A stretch of 64,000 nucleotides of DNA. Source: an uncultured Lachnospiraceae bacterium. GTDB lineage: Bacteria > Bacillota > Clostridia > Lachnospirales > Lachnospiraceae. The notes under the pieces were generated by a model. The model saw nothing but the letters and a program-made list of their open reading frames with translations. It had not been told where the DNA came from and did not search any database. The first letter of the stretch is position 1. Each line of letters begins with the position of its first letter. The position numbers and the translations under genes are program-made. Below are positions 31,817 through 40,544 of this stretch, piece after piece. Where the stretch lies: assembly GCA_910576535.1 (NCBI GenBank), contig CAJTKK010000002.1:320939-384938 (forward strand), in the 5' to 3' direction.

Positions 31817-34711
31817 CTAATCCGCGTTTAAGCTGCCTCCGGTAAGTTCTTTGGCTGTTCCGGCAATTTCTTCTTCTTCTGCCAAGTCATAATAATAAGC
31901 CACTACATCTTTGGCTATCTGGGCTGCATAATCGGAAGTATATCCGTTAGCCACTCTAACAGCCATAGCAATTTCAGGATTCTCATATGGGGCATAGCAG
32001 ACAAATAATGCATGGTTCGGCCTGCTTCTGCTTTCCTGCGCAGTACCTGTTTTGCCTGCTACATGGATGCTTAAATCATGGTAATAAGCCTTACCTTCTA
32101 CAACCCGGCGCATACCTGCATGAATCGCATCCCAATAATTGCTGTCCATGGTAATCGTATTGCGCACCTTTGCCTGATAATCATGAATCAGTGTGCCATT
32201 ATGGTCTGTCAGCTTGTCCAATAATGTTAAATTATAGCACGTTCCGCTATTAGCGACTGTTGTAATGTATCGCGCAAGGCCGGCTGTCGTAAAATTGTTG
32301 GTACCCTGCCCGATCGCAGACCGCACTGGGTCTATATCCGAAATCTGAGGAGAGGATTCTTCAATCTCCACACCCGATGTTTCTGTAAGCCCATACATAT
32401 CCGCATATTTTTCCAGTTTCTGTAAGCCCACATCCGTCATGTATCTTTCTCCTATGGTGCCTAAACGATATCCTACTTCATAGAAGAAGTTATTGCAGGA
32501 ATGCTGGATTCCCCCGGAAACATTAAGGGATCCATGTCCCGACCGGTTCCAGCAATGAGGCGGCTGCTGTTCAATCTTATCAAAGGTACCCGTACAATGG
32601 ACGGAAGTAGAAAGGTCTATGACCCCTTCCAACAGACCGGCTGTGGCAGATACCATCTTAAAAGTTGAACCAGGAGCTGTCTTCTGATACGTTGCATAAT
32701 TAATCATCGGTGTTGACAGGTCATTGCGCAGTGCGGAAAAATATTCCGCATCCACTCCATTGGCCATACGGTTGTTATCATACCCCGGGTATGAAACAAG
32801 CGCCAGCACCTCACCGGTAGTTACATTCGTCAATACCAGGGATGCGGAATGAGGGTCTAAGGCAAGCTGTGCCGGAGTGATGTCCAGATTCCGTATTCTT
32901 TCCAGCATAAATTCATAAGGGGAAATAAGGCCGGCCGCAAAGCGGGATGCTTCCTCTTCTTCCAGGTTGATAATGCCCTGTTCCAGCAGGATATTGCATA
33001 CCTGTCTCCCCGATATAGCATTATCCCTTATCATATATTTATATATTTTTTTATTAAAACTGGTATTATTATCAATATGATCAAATATATATTTTAACAA
33101 TTGGGAGTAGATTTCTTCCGAATCCGAATATTGACTGTCCAGGTCAAGCTTGGTCACGTCAATCCAGTTTTTCGCAATGACATAATTCAAATATTCATTT
33201 AAACTAATAATTTCATCATTCGTCCATGCAACATAAGTGGCATCGGAAGTATCCACTTCATTTTCCATAATGACGGCATTGGAATAAAGCATGGATGTAA
33301 TAAAACTTTCATATACTTGATAATCCACTGGAAGCTCATTGTAAGGGGTCTTTTTCACCGTAAGTTCTTCCCTGAGCCCTGCCAGCACGTCATCTTTCCT
33401 TGCCTGAAAGCTGGCATACGCATCTTTTTCATTTTCTCCCGCAAGTGTTTCGGCAAAGTGGGCAGTATCTATTATATTATTGTCAAACAAAGCAAAATAG
33501 ACATCATCAATCGGTATTAGGATATCGCCGCTCCCTGAATTTTCCGCCGGAGTATATTCTTTCATATTGCGGATTTTCGTAAGCAGGATACTGGCCACTT
33601 TGGCTTCCAGTATATTATATATCGTTTTTTGCAGATCCTTATCTATGGTAAGATAAATATGGTTGCCCGCTACCGGTTCTACGCGGTTTTTGGTTTCAAT
33701 CACTTTTCCCACATTATCGACTACGACATCTTCTGACCCTTTTGTGCCTTGCAGCTCCGATTCCATAGAATATTCAATCCCGGATTTCCCTACGGTATCG
33801 TTTAAATCATATTTAGGGTTTTTTTCTTTTAAAGAAGTTAGTTCTTCCTGGGAAATTTTTCCGGTATAACCGATAATCTGGGAAAAATAAACACTGTCCA
33901 CATAACGGCGCACGGTATCTTCCGCAACGGAAACCCCTTCCAGGTTATCACTGTTCTCCATCACCACGGCTACTGTTTCCTCGCTGACATTATAGGCTAC
34001 GGTAGTTGTAATATACTTCTGGAAACTGTTTGCGTTCATGGCATAACGGACAGCGAGAATTTTCAGGATTTCTTCCTTTGTATAACCCATGCCTGGCACG
34101 AAAGATTTCCGGTCTTCGGGGTCTGAATAGTCCCCAATGCCGAACCGGTCGCTGGCACATAAGTCATAAACCACTTCCTCGGCTGTTTTTGTGGCATATT
34201 TGTAGCCTTCTTCCAGCATATCGTCAATGGTAACAAAACCGTAAACGTCTGCAAGAAAACGGTTCAACTGCCTGTCTTCCACGGCAAAAGCATAATGGCC
34301 GTCATCATCCAGGATAACATTGAAGTCATTGATGCTGCTGTCGCCATTTTTTTCAATCATTTGGATCAGACGGTATATCGTATCATTTAAATTCGCATTT
34401 TTATTTCTTCCGGATTCATAAACGTCCTCAATGGTCACATTATAGGCCAATTCATTGTAAGCGAGAAGATTCCCGTTCCTGTCATAAATATTTCCTCTGG
34501 TACTGGCCAAAGACCGTACTTTTGTCGTCTTTAACCGGAAATCGTTCAAGTATTTCTCTCCCTTTACGATCTGCAAATCAAAAACACGGTAGATCATAAT
34601 AGCTCCTAAAGAAACAAACAGAACCGTAAGGATAATCACTCGTATATTCACCATATTCAGGAAATTTTCTTTCAACTGTTTAAACAAACTTTTTTGCACT
34701 CCTTTGTTCAC
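31817..34711 (-). CDS. mrdA: Penicillin-binding protein 2 with a large internal insertion
   Basis: Elongasome transpeptidase partner of RodA, 964 residues against 600-700 for typical PBP2. One transmembrane segment (about 23-42) precedes a dimerisation domain with TRGNIYDRNG (71-80). The transpeptidase motifs are STFK (682-685), SCN (738-740) and KTG (887-889). LTIDKDLQKTIY (355-365) is normally followed within about 40 residues by the TGEVLALVSYPG strand, which here lies at 632-643. Residues about 376-615 therefore look like an added, mostly helical module. The frame starts with GTG 34711 after GGAGG; a TTG at 34687 behind AGGAG is an alternative. It overlaps mreD by 32 bp. Confidence 0.92.
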   Translation of the reverse strand: MNKGVQKSLFKQLKENFLNMVNIRVIILTVLFVSLGAIMIYRVFDLQIVKGEKYLNDFRLKTTKVRSLASTRGNIYDRNGNLLAYNELAYNVTIEDVYESGRNKNANLNDTIYRLIQMIEKNGDSSINDFNVILDDDGHYAFAVEDRQLNRFLADVYGFVTIDDMLEEGYKYATKTAEEVVYDLCASDRFGIGDYSDPEDRKSFVPGMGYTKEEILKILAVRYAMNANSFQKYITTTVAYNVSEETVAVVMENSDNLEGVSVAEDTVRRYVDSVYFSQIIGYTGKISQEELTSLKEKNPKYDLNDTVGKSGIEYSMESELQGTKGSEDVVVDNVGKVIETKNRVEPVAGNHIYLTIDKDLQKTIYNILEAKVASILLTKIRNMKEYTPAENSGSGDILIPIDDVYFALFDNNIIDTAHFAETLAGENEKDAYASFQARKDDVLAGLREELTVKKTPYNELPVDYQVYESFITSMLYSNAVIMENEVDTSDATYVAWTNDEIISLNEYLNYVIAKNWIDVTKLDLDSQYSDSEEIYSQLLKYIFDHIDNNTSFNKKIYKYMIRDNAISGRQVCNILLEQGIINLEEEEASRFAAGLISPYEFMLERIRNLDITPAQLALDPHSASLVLTNVTTGEVLALVSYPGYDNNRMANGVDAEYFSALRNDLSTPMINYATYQKTAPGSTFKMVSATAGLLEGVIDLSTSVHCTGTFDKIEQQPPHCWNRSGHGSLNVSGGIQHSCNNFFYEVGYRLGTIGERYMTDVGLQKLEKYADMYGLTETSGVEIEESSPQISDIDPVRSAIGQGTNNFTTAGLARYITTVANSGTCYNLTLLDKLTDHNGTLIHDYQAKVRNTITMDSNYWDAIHAGMRRVVEGKAYYHDLSIHVAGKTGTAQESRSRPNHALFVCYAPYENPEIAMAVRVANGYTSDYAAQIAKDVVAYYYDLAEEEEIAGTAKELTGGSLNAD

Positions 34712-35198
34712 TCTCCTCCAGCCTTTGGTTTATCCAGAGTATTAACGGGTAGAGAATAATGGTAATAAACGTGGTATAAACAATTTCCGGCAGGATAATG
34801 TGGACAAAATAATATCCGATATGGAATCTTGCCCGCATCAAAAATAATAAAACATAACAAATCAGACCATAAAACAGATCACTGACAATAATAAGGGCCA
34901 TTGGCAGCTTAATATCTTCCGGATAAAAAATACGGTTAAACTTACCGTTGGTATATCCTATATACATATAAAGCAATGCATAAAAACCAAGAACTTCCCC
35001 AAAAAAGATATCAATGAAAAGGCCGCTGAAAAAACCAATCAGCAAGCCGCTTTTTTCTCCCCTCATAAAACCGAAAGACGCCGTTAAAACAATCATCAGG
35101 TTTGGCACAATATTTCCAAAGGCCAGCGCATGGAATACCGTACACTGTAATAAAAAGCAGATGAAAATTAATAAAACGACAACAATTTTCCTCTTCAC
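34680..35198 (-). CDS. mreD: Rod shape-determining protein MreD
   Basis: Small polytopic membrane protein of the elongasome, 172 residues with five or so hydrophobic segments. It begins MKRKIVVVLLIFICFLLQ and contains PNLMIVLTASFGFMRGEKSG, the MreD core. The start is GTG 35198, with GGAGGG 7 nt upstream. Its end overlaps the PBP2 start. Confidence 0.88.
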   Translation of the reverse strand: MKRKIVVVLLIFICFLLQCTVFHALAFGNIVPNLMIVLTASFGFMRGEKSGLLIGFFSGLFIDIFFGEVLGFYALLYMYIGYTNGKFNRIFYPEDIKLPMALIIVSDLFYGLICYVLLFLMRARFHIGYYFVHIILPEIVYTTFITIILYPLILWINQRLEESEQRSAKKFV

Positions 35199-35211
35199 TC
35201 CCTGGCCCTCC

Positions 35212-36081
35212 CTACTCTTCTATGGATTGTTTTAGCTGCCGGATGATAAGCACTTCCTCCAAATGTTCAAAGTCCACTGCCGGGGTGAGCTGGCCTGATT
35301 TTGTAATATTATTGGCATCTACTTCTAAAGCGCTGATATAACCGATTAAAATATTGGGCAGATATTTATCGCTGATATTGGAAGTTACGATTTTATCCCC
35401 CTCCACTACCTTGTCTGCACTGTCTACCAGTTTTTCAAATTTTATGACTCCGCTTCCATAAAGCTCCAGGTCGCCGGAAACCACAAGATAATCGGAAGTG
35501 GACAATACTTTGCTGCTGACATTGGAATTATCCGCAATAATGGAAGTTACTTTCGACCAGTTTTTCCCTACATCTACAACGCGGCCCACAAGCCCGCTTC
35601 CGGCAATCACGTTCATATCTACAGCAATCCCGTCTTCTTCCCCTTTATCTATTACAAAAGAATGAAACCAATTCCCTGCATCCTTAGCGATAATCCGCGC
35701 CCCTACTTTTTCATATCCTTCATATTGGGAATCCAGTTGGTACAGTTCCCTTAAAGTAGCCAGCTCGTAACGCTCCTGCTGTAAAATGGTATTTTCCATA
35801 GTCAGCTCGTCAATCTGCGCCTTTAAGGATTCATTTTCCGAAAGCAGGGAACGGATCTGTACCAGTTCCTCTGAACGGTTCGCCAGCCATCCTCCCACGG
35901 AACTGATCCCCTTTTCAAAAGGGATAATCACATATCCTACCGCAGTGTTAAGGGTACCGCTGAATATATTTGTATTGAATGTGAGGATGATTGCACCCGC
36001 ACAAATAATCGTTAAAATAAAAAGGAGATATTTACTTGGTAATGTAAACTTCTCTCCTTTTCTTTTTACTATTGGACTCAT
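35212..36081 (-). CDS. mreC: Rod shape-determining protein MreC
   Basis: Elongasome scaffold, 289 residues: cytoplasmic N-terminus, one transmembrane helix (YLLFILTIICAGAIILTF), a coiled coil (about 70-110, SENESLKAQIDELTMENTIL) and the double beta-barrel domain with SFVIDKGEEDGI and GSGLVGRVVDVG. The ATG overlaps the mreB stop by 4 bp (ATGA). Confidence 0.94.
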   Translation of the reverse strand: MSPIVKRKGEKFTLPSKYLLFILTIICAGAIILTFNTNIFSGTLNTAVGYVIIPFEKGISSVGGWLANRSEELVQIRSLLSENESLKAQIDELTMENTILQQERYELATLRELYQLDSQYEGYEKVGARIIAKDAGNWFHSFVIDKGEEDGIAVDMNVIAGSGLVGRVVDVGKNWSKVTSIIADNSNVSSKVLSTSDYLVVSGDLELYGSGVIKFEKLVDSADKVVEGDKIVTSNISDKYLPNILIGYISALEVDANNITKSGQLTPAVDFEHLEEVLIIRQLKQSIEE

Positions 36082-37088
36082 TTACCCATTCCTTCAACCG
36101 CATAAGCTACCGATTTATAGTTATCTTCCTTAATGACTTTCGCAAGCCCAAGAGCTACGCTGCTCATAGGATTTTCCGAAAGCTGGACTTTCAGCCCGGT
36201 ACCGCTGCTTAAAAGTTCTGCGAGATGATTCACTTGGGACGCTCCACCGGTAAGATAAACGCCATGCCTGTAAATGTCGGCAGCCAGTTCCGGCGGGGTT
36301 CTTTCCAGAATGACTTTTACATTATCAATAATGGTATTAAAGTTCTCTGTCAGGCATTCATCTACAAGCGGGGTAGGAATCTCCCTTTCCACCGGCAGCC
36401 CGGTAACAATATCCCGTCCATACACAACAGCGGATCTCCCTGCTTTTTCCAGTTCTTTTAAGGATATTTTCACATTTTCCGCTGTTTTTCCGCCTACAAT
36501 CAGGCTGAATTCCCGCCGGATGGCAGCACGGATGGCATCGTCGAATTTCTGCCCGCCTACTTTGATCAGCCGGCTTAGGACAATGCCGCCTAACGAAAGA
36601 ATGGAAATTTCCGTTGTATCATAACCTACGTTTACTACAAGAACCCCTTGTGAATTCTTGACATCAATATCCAGTCCGAGCCCGTCAGCCACGGCTTTTT
36701 CCACAATCATTACTTTTTTTGCTTTGATGTTGGCATCCCTTACCAGATCATAAAAGGCTCTCTTTTCCACATCTGTGACATCTGTGGGGACGGCAATGTA
36801 GTAATCGGCCGGTTTAATGTTGTTTTTACATAAATCGCCAATAAAATATTTGACCAGTGTTTCCATATTCTTAATATCAGCAATTACCCCGTTGCTTAAA
36901 GGATAAGAAATATGAATGTTCCCCGGCGCTTTTTCATACATCTCAAAAGCAGAGTTGCCATATGCAAACAAAGTGTTTTTGTTTTCAATGGCAATCATAT
37001 TCTTTTCAATTGTCACGCTGTCGTCGTTTCTGTTGTAAATTTTGATATTGCTTGTCCCTAAATCAATACCGAATGAATTGTTTCCCAA
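36078..37088 (-). CDS. mreB: Actin-like cell shape protein MreB
   Basis: Cytoskeletal ATPase organising lateral wall synthesis. The 336 residues contain the actin-fold phosphate loop FGIDLGTSNIKIY, the VEKAVADGLGL segment, phosphate-2 VVNVGYDTTEIS, RLIKVGGQKFDDAI and the adenosine motif GVYLTGGASQVNHL. It is more divergent than typical MreB and could be an Mbl- or MreBH-like paralogue, but direct linkage to mreCD argues for MreB. It overlaps mreC by 4 bp. Confidence 0.92.
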   Translation of the reverse strand: MGNNSFGIDLGTSNIKIYNRNDDSVTIEKNMIAIENKNTLFAYGNSAFEMYEKAPGNIHISYPLSNGVIADIKNMETLVKYFIGDLCKNNIKPADYYIAVPTDVTDVEKRAFYDLVRDANIKAKKVMIVEKAVADGLGLDIDVKNSQGVLVVNVGYDTTEISILSLGGIVLSRLIKVGGQKFDDAIRAAIRREFSLIVGGKTAENVKISLKELEKAGRSAVVYGRDIVTGLPVEREIPTPLVDECLTENFNTIIDNVKVILERTPPELAADIYRHGVYLTGGASQVNHLAELLSSGTGLKVQLSENPMSSVALGLAKVIKEDNYKSVAYAVEGMGK

Positions 37089-37104
37089 AGTGATAAACCC
37101 CTTT

Positions 37105-37794
37105 CTATAGTAACCCGGCTTCCTTGAAGCTCATATATTTGTTATCCCCAATAATGATATGATCTATAAGCGGAATATCCATCATGCCGCCTATTTCTTT
37201 TATCACATCCGTAATCTGCATATCCTGTCTGCTAGGGGCAGGGTCGCCGCTCGGATGATTATGCAAAAGCATAATATGCACAGCTTCTTTTTTTAATGCT
37301 GCAATAAATACCTCCCTAGGCGAAAGAAGGGATGCGCTGACGGTGCCGACGGACAATAGTTCTTCACCTATGAGCCGTTCCTTGTTGTCTAACAGCACGA
37401 GTATCACTCTTTCTTTCTTTTCATGGCGCAGATTTTCCATATAATATCTTGCCACAGAAGATGGGTTTAGAAACTGCAGATCCCTTTTAGCCGCGGTCAT
37501 TGCCATACGCATGGATAATTCGGCAAGGCATTTCAACTTCACGGCCTTTACTTGTCCGATTCCTTTAATCTCCATCAGTTCCTGCACTGTTACATGGTAT
37601 AATCCGCTTATGCCATACTCCTTAACCGAGGGAAGGGCTAAGATTTCCTGCCCTATTTCTACCGGTTTACGTTCTTTTGTGCCTGTCCGTATGATAATCG
37701 CAAGAAGCTCCGCTTCCGTCAATGACTGGGAACCCAGCCTTAAAAATTTTTCATAGGGCATATCATTTTCTGCCGTATAAATTTCTTTATTCAT
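37105..37794 (-). CDS. radC: RadC family JAB/MPN-domain protein
   Basis: A 229-residue protein annotated in the family as DNA repair protein RadC, although its real function is unsettled. An N-terminal helix-hairpin-helix region (VQELMEIKGIGQVKAVKLK) precedes the MPN domain with metal-binding motif HNHPSGDPAPSRQD. It is located just upstream of mreB, a common Firmicutes arrangement with no explained functional link. Confidence 0.93.
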   Translation of the reverse strand: MNKEIYTAENDMPYEKFLRLGSQSLTEAELLAIIIRTGTKERKPVEIGQEILALPSVKEYGISGLYHVTVQELMEIKGIGQVKAVKLKCLAELSMRMAMTAAKRDLQFLNPSSVARYYMENLRHEKKERVILVLLDNKERLIGEELLSVGTVSASLLSPREVFIAALKKEAVHIMLLHNHPSGDPAPSRQDMQITDVIKEIGGMMDIPLIDHIIIGDNKYMSFKEAGLL

Positions 37795-37851
37795 TGTTCA
37801 TGCTTTCCCATTTGCTCTCCGGGCAAGGGAAAATATTTTTATCCATAAAGC

Positions 37852-38091
37852 TTAAATAAAACGGTATACCATAATTCCGGTTATGATTCCAATAATGCTG
37901 GCAATTGTAATCTTAATAGTAAGGCCAAAAGTGACGCTTAAAATCCCCAGATCTAAAACCAGCGGGCTGGATAAGCCGAAGGTTTGCCCAAAATTCAGCC
38001 ATGAATCAGGGAACAGGCTTCCGATAAAACCTCCCAGCACGATGCCTGCAAGAATCAGTAAAAAGCAGGTCCATGTATTTTTTCCTCGCAT
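37852..38091 (-). CDS. DUF4321 small membrane protein
   Basis: A 79-residue protein with two hydrophobic helices: CFLLILAGIVLGGFIGSLFP near the N-terminus and ITIASIIGIITGIMVYRFI at the C-terminus. It matches the DUF4321 pattern, of unknown function, commonly encoded next to radC/mreB in Clostridia. GGAGG is 6 nt before ATG 38091. It is the first gene of the shape cluster here. Confidence 0.82.
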   Translation of the reverse strand: MRGKNTWTCFLLILAGIVLGGFIGSLFPDSWLNFGQTFGLSSPLVLDLGILSVTFGLTIKITIASIIGIITGIMVYRFI

Positions 38092-38214
38092 AAACAGCCT
38101 CCGTAATTATTAGCATAGCTAACATTCATATTATCACACATTACATTTTATGTATATAAATTTCCATTAATTTTTTCCAAACTTTTCTTGAAAAAAGTAT
38201 TTATTATCCTATTT

Positions 38215-39537
38215 TCAGACAAAATGCTGCGGTGTTGTTCCGCAGGACAATTGCGGATACAAAATCACCTGTTCATCCAATAACTGCTGCAAAGATTTCA
38301 TAATGCCAAACTTTGCATGGTTCCATGTCAGCCCTCCCTGGAAATATACGGCATAAGGCGGCTTCATTGGGCCGTCTGCGGACAGTTCGATAGAGGAACC
38401 GGACACAAAGGCGCCTGCGGCCATTATAACTTTGCTGTCATATCCGGGCATATCCCAAGGCTCCGGCGTAACAAAGCTGTCTACCGGCGCTGCAGCCTGA
38501 ATCCCTTTGCAGAACGCAGCCGCACCCTCCGGTGACCCAAATGTAATGGCTTGGATAATGTCATGCCTCTCTTCTTTTCCGTTTGGAATTACGGCAAACC
38601 CCAAGGATTCATAAAGACTGGCGGCAAAAACAGCTCCCTTCAAGGCTCCTGCCGTAACCGTAGGAGCTAAAAACAGCCCCTGGTAAAACGAAGGAAGGAT
38701 TCCTAAAGATGCTCCCACTTCTTTTGCCAGCCCTGGCGAAGTAAGACGGCAGGCCGCATTTTCTATATAATCTTTTTTTCCGGCAATATATCCGCCTGTA
38801 GGGGCAAGCCCCCCGCCCGGGTTTTTGATCAAGGATCCCACCACCATATCAGCCCCTGCTTCTGCAGGCTCCGTCCTTTCTACGAACTCCCCGTAGCAAT
38901 TGTCCACCATGCAGATCAGATCCGGCTTTATGTTCTTTAGAAAAGCAATTAGTTCACCGATTTTTTTTACGGAAAGGGTTGGCCTTGTCTGATAGCCTTT
39001 GGAACGCTGTATGGTAACCATTTTGGTCCGGTCATTTACTGCTTTTCGGATCCCTTCGTAATCAAAACTTCCGTCTGCCTGCAAATCCACTTGCCGGTAA
39101 GTGATACCGTATTCTGCCAGGGAACCTTTTGACGGGCGGATACCGATGACTTCCTCTAAAGTGTCATAGGGCTTGCCTACTGGGGAAAGCAGCTCATCCC
39201 CTGGCCGCAGACAGCTTGCCAGAGCGATTGCCAAAGCATGGGTGCCGCAGGTAATCTGCGGACGGACAAGGGCATCTTCCGTATGAAAGATATTCGCATA
39301 TACTGTCTCCAAAGTATCCCTGCCCAAATCATTGTATCCATAGCCTGTCGTTCCAAGCAGACATGCCTCGCTTACTTTTGCATCCTGCATTGCTTTAATC
39401 ACTTTCATCTGATTGTATTCGGCAATCTCATCAATCCGCAAAAAACGTTCCTTTAAACCCTCTAAGATATGTTTTCCATAGGCGGTCACTTCCTTAGATA
39501 TCCCCAGCGACTCATAGATTCTGTCATTTTCTAACAT
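38215..39537 (-). CDS. Methionine gamma-lyase family PLP protein (YnbB-like)
   Basis: Fold-type I PLP enzyme of the family formerly named aluminium resistance protein, 440 residues. Visible signs are the substrate/cofactor pocket CGTHALAIALASCLRPGDEL, the cofactor Asp in CMVDNCYGEFVE and the PLP lysine in MVVGSLIKNPGGGLAPTGGYI (Lys in SLIKNPGGG). The natural substrate is unknown. It overlaps miaA by 7 bp at the end of the miaB-mutS-mutL-miaA run, the typical Firmicutes location. Confidence 0.88.
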   Translation of the reverse strand: MLENDRIYESLGISKEVTAYGKHILEGLKERFLRIDEIAEYNQMKVIKAMQDAKVSEACLLGTTGYGYNDLGRDTLETVYANIFHTEDALVRPQITCGTHALAIALASCLRPGDELLSPVGKPYDTLEEVIGIRPSKGSLAEYGITYRQVDLQADGSFDYEGIRKAVNDRTKMVTIQRSKGYQTRPTLSVKKIGELIAFLKNIKPDLICMVDNCYGEFVERTEPAEAGADMVVGSLIKNPGGGLAPTGGYIAGKKDYIENAACRLTSPGLAKEVGASLGILPSFYQGLFLAPTVTAGALKGAVFAASLYESLGFAVIPNGKEERHDIIQAITFGSPEGAAAFCKGIQAAAPVDSFVTPEPWDMPGYDSKVIMAAGAFVSGSSIELSADGPMKPPYAVYFQGGLTWNHAKFGIMKSLQQLLDEQVILYPQLSCGTTPQHFV

Positions 39538-40523
39538 AAATTTTCTCTTTTCCTTTCCTGGCAGCTTATCATGCCTTTTTCCTCTAATTTATTCAACAAG
39601 AAATCAAGAATTTCTTCCGTGCCGTTTGTCCCTGAAAATTCATTTTTCGGTACCCATATCACATCCTTTTCCCGGCGGAACCATGTTAGCTGCCTTTTGG
39701 CAAAATGCCTTGTATCCCTTTTCATGAGATAAACCGCCTGTTCCAGAGAGATTTCCCCTTCTAAAAAGCATAAAATTTCTTTATATCCCAGCCCCTGCAT
39801 AGATACCATATGTTTATGGCATCCCATTTGCTTTAAGCGTTTTACCTCTTCCACCAGGCCGTCCGCTATCATGCCATCCACCCGGGAATCTATTTTCTGA
39901 TAAAGGGTTTTTCTGTCATCATTTAAGACAAAGTAGCAAGACTGATAGGCGGCATCTTTTTTCCTTTCCGCTTCATTATGTTCCGATATCTTTTTTCCGG
40001 TCATTTTATAAAATTCCAATGCCCGGATCACTCTTTTCACATTATTTTCATGAACCGCCAATGCGGACGCTTCATCCACTTCCCGGAGCATATTATGAAG
40101 ATAGATATTCCCCTTTTTCTCCGCCAGCTTTTCCAGTTCCCTCCGGTAATCCGGGTCTTCTTCATTTTCCGTAAAATCAATGTCATATAAAACAGCCTGG
40201 ATATAAAATCCGGTCCCTCCTGTTAAAATAGGGATATGCCCCCGGTCATAAATCCCTTGAATACATTCTTTTGCCATCTTTTGAAAAATAACGACATTAA
40301 ATTCTTCCGAAGGATCCATTACATCAATCAGATGATGACGTACCCCTTGCATCTCTTCCGGGCGTATTTTTGCCGAACCGATATCCATATGCCGGTAGAT
40401 CTGCATGGAATCGGCAGAAATAATTTCTCCTCCTGTTTTTTTGGCCAGTTGGATAGATAATGCAGTTTTCCCGGCTGCTGTAGGCCCGGTTAAAATAATC
40501 AGAGGCTGTTTATGCTGTATCAT
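39531..40523 (-). CDS. miaA: tRNA dimethylallyltransferase
   Basis: Transfers the dimethylallyl group to A37 of UNN-reading tRNAs, the substrate later thiomethylated by MiaB (also in this cluster). Starting at ATG 40523 the protein has 330 residues. The P-loop is GPTAAGKTAL, followed by ISADSMQIYRHMDIGSAK, DVMDP and ILTGGTGFYIQA. The frame extends to a TTG at 40544 without a ribosome binding site, whereas AAAGGA lies 9 nt before 40523. Confidence 0.95.
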   Translation of the reverse strand: MIQHKQPLIILTGPTAAGKTALSIQLAKKTGGEIISADSMQIYRHMDIGSAKIRPEEMQGVRHHLIDVMDPSEEFNVVIFQKMAKECIQGIYDRGHIPILTGGTGFYIQAVLYDIDFTENEEDPDYRRELEKLAEKKGNIYLHNMLREVDEASALAVHENNVKRVIRALEFYKMTGKKISEHNEAERKKDAAYQSCYFVLNDDRKTLYQKIDSRVDGMIADGLVEEVKRLKQMGCHKHMVSMQGLGYKEILCFLEGEISLEQAVYLMKRDTRHFAKRQLTWFRREKDVIWVPKNEFSGTNGTEEILDFLLNKLEEKGMISCQERKRENLC

Positions 40524-40544
40524 ATTCAATAATCCTTTATCCAA

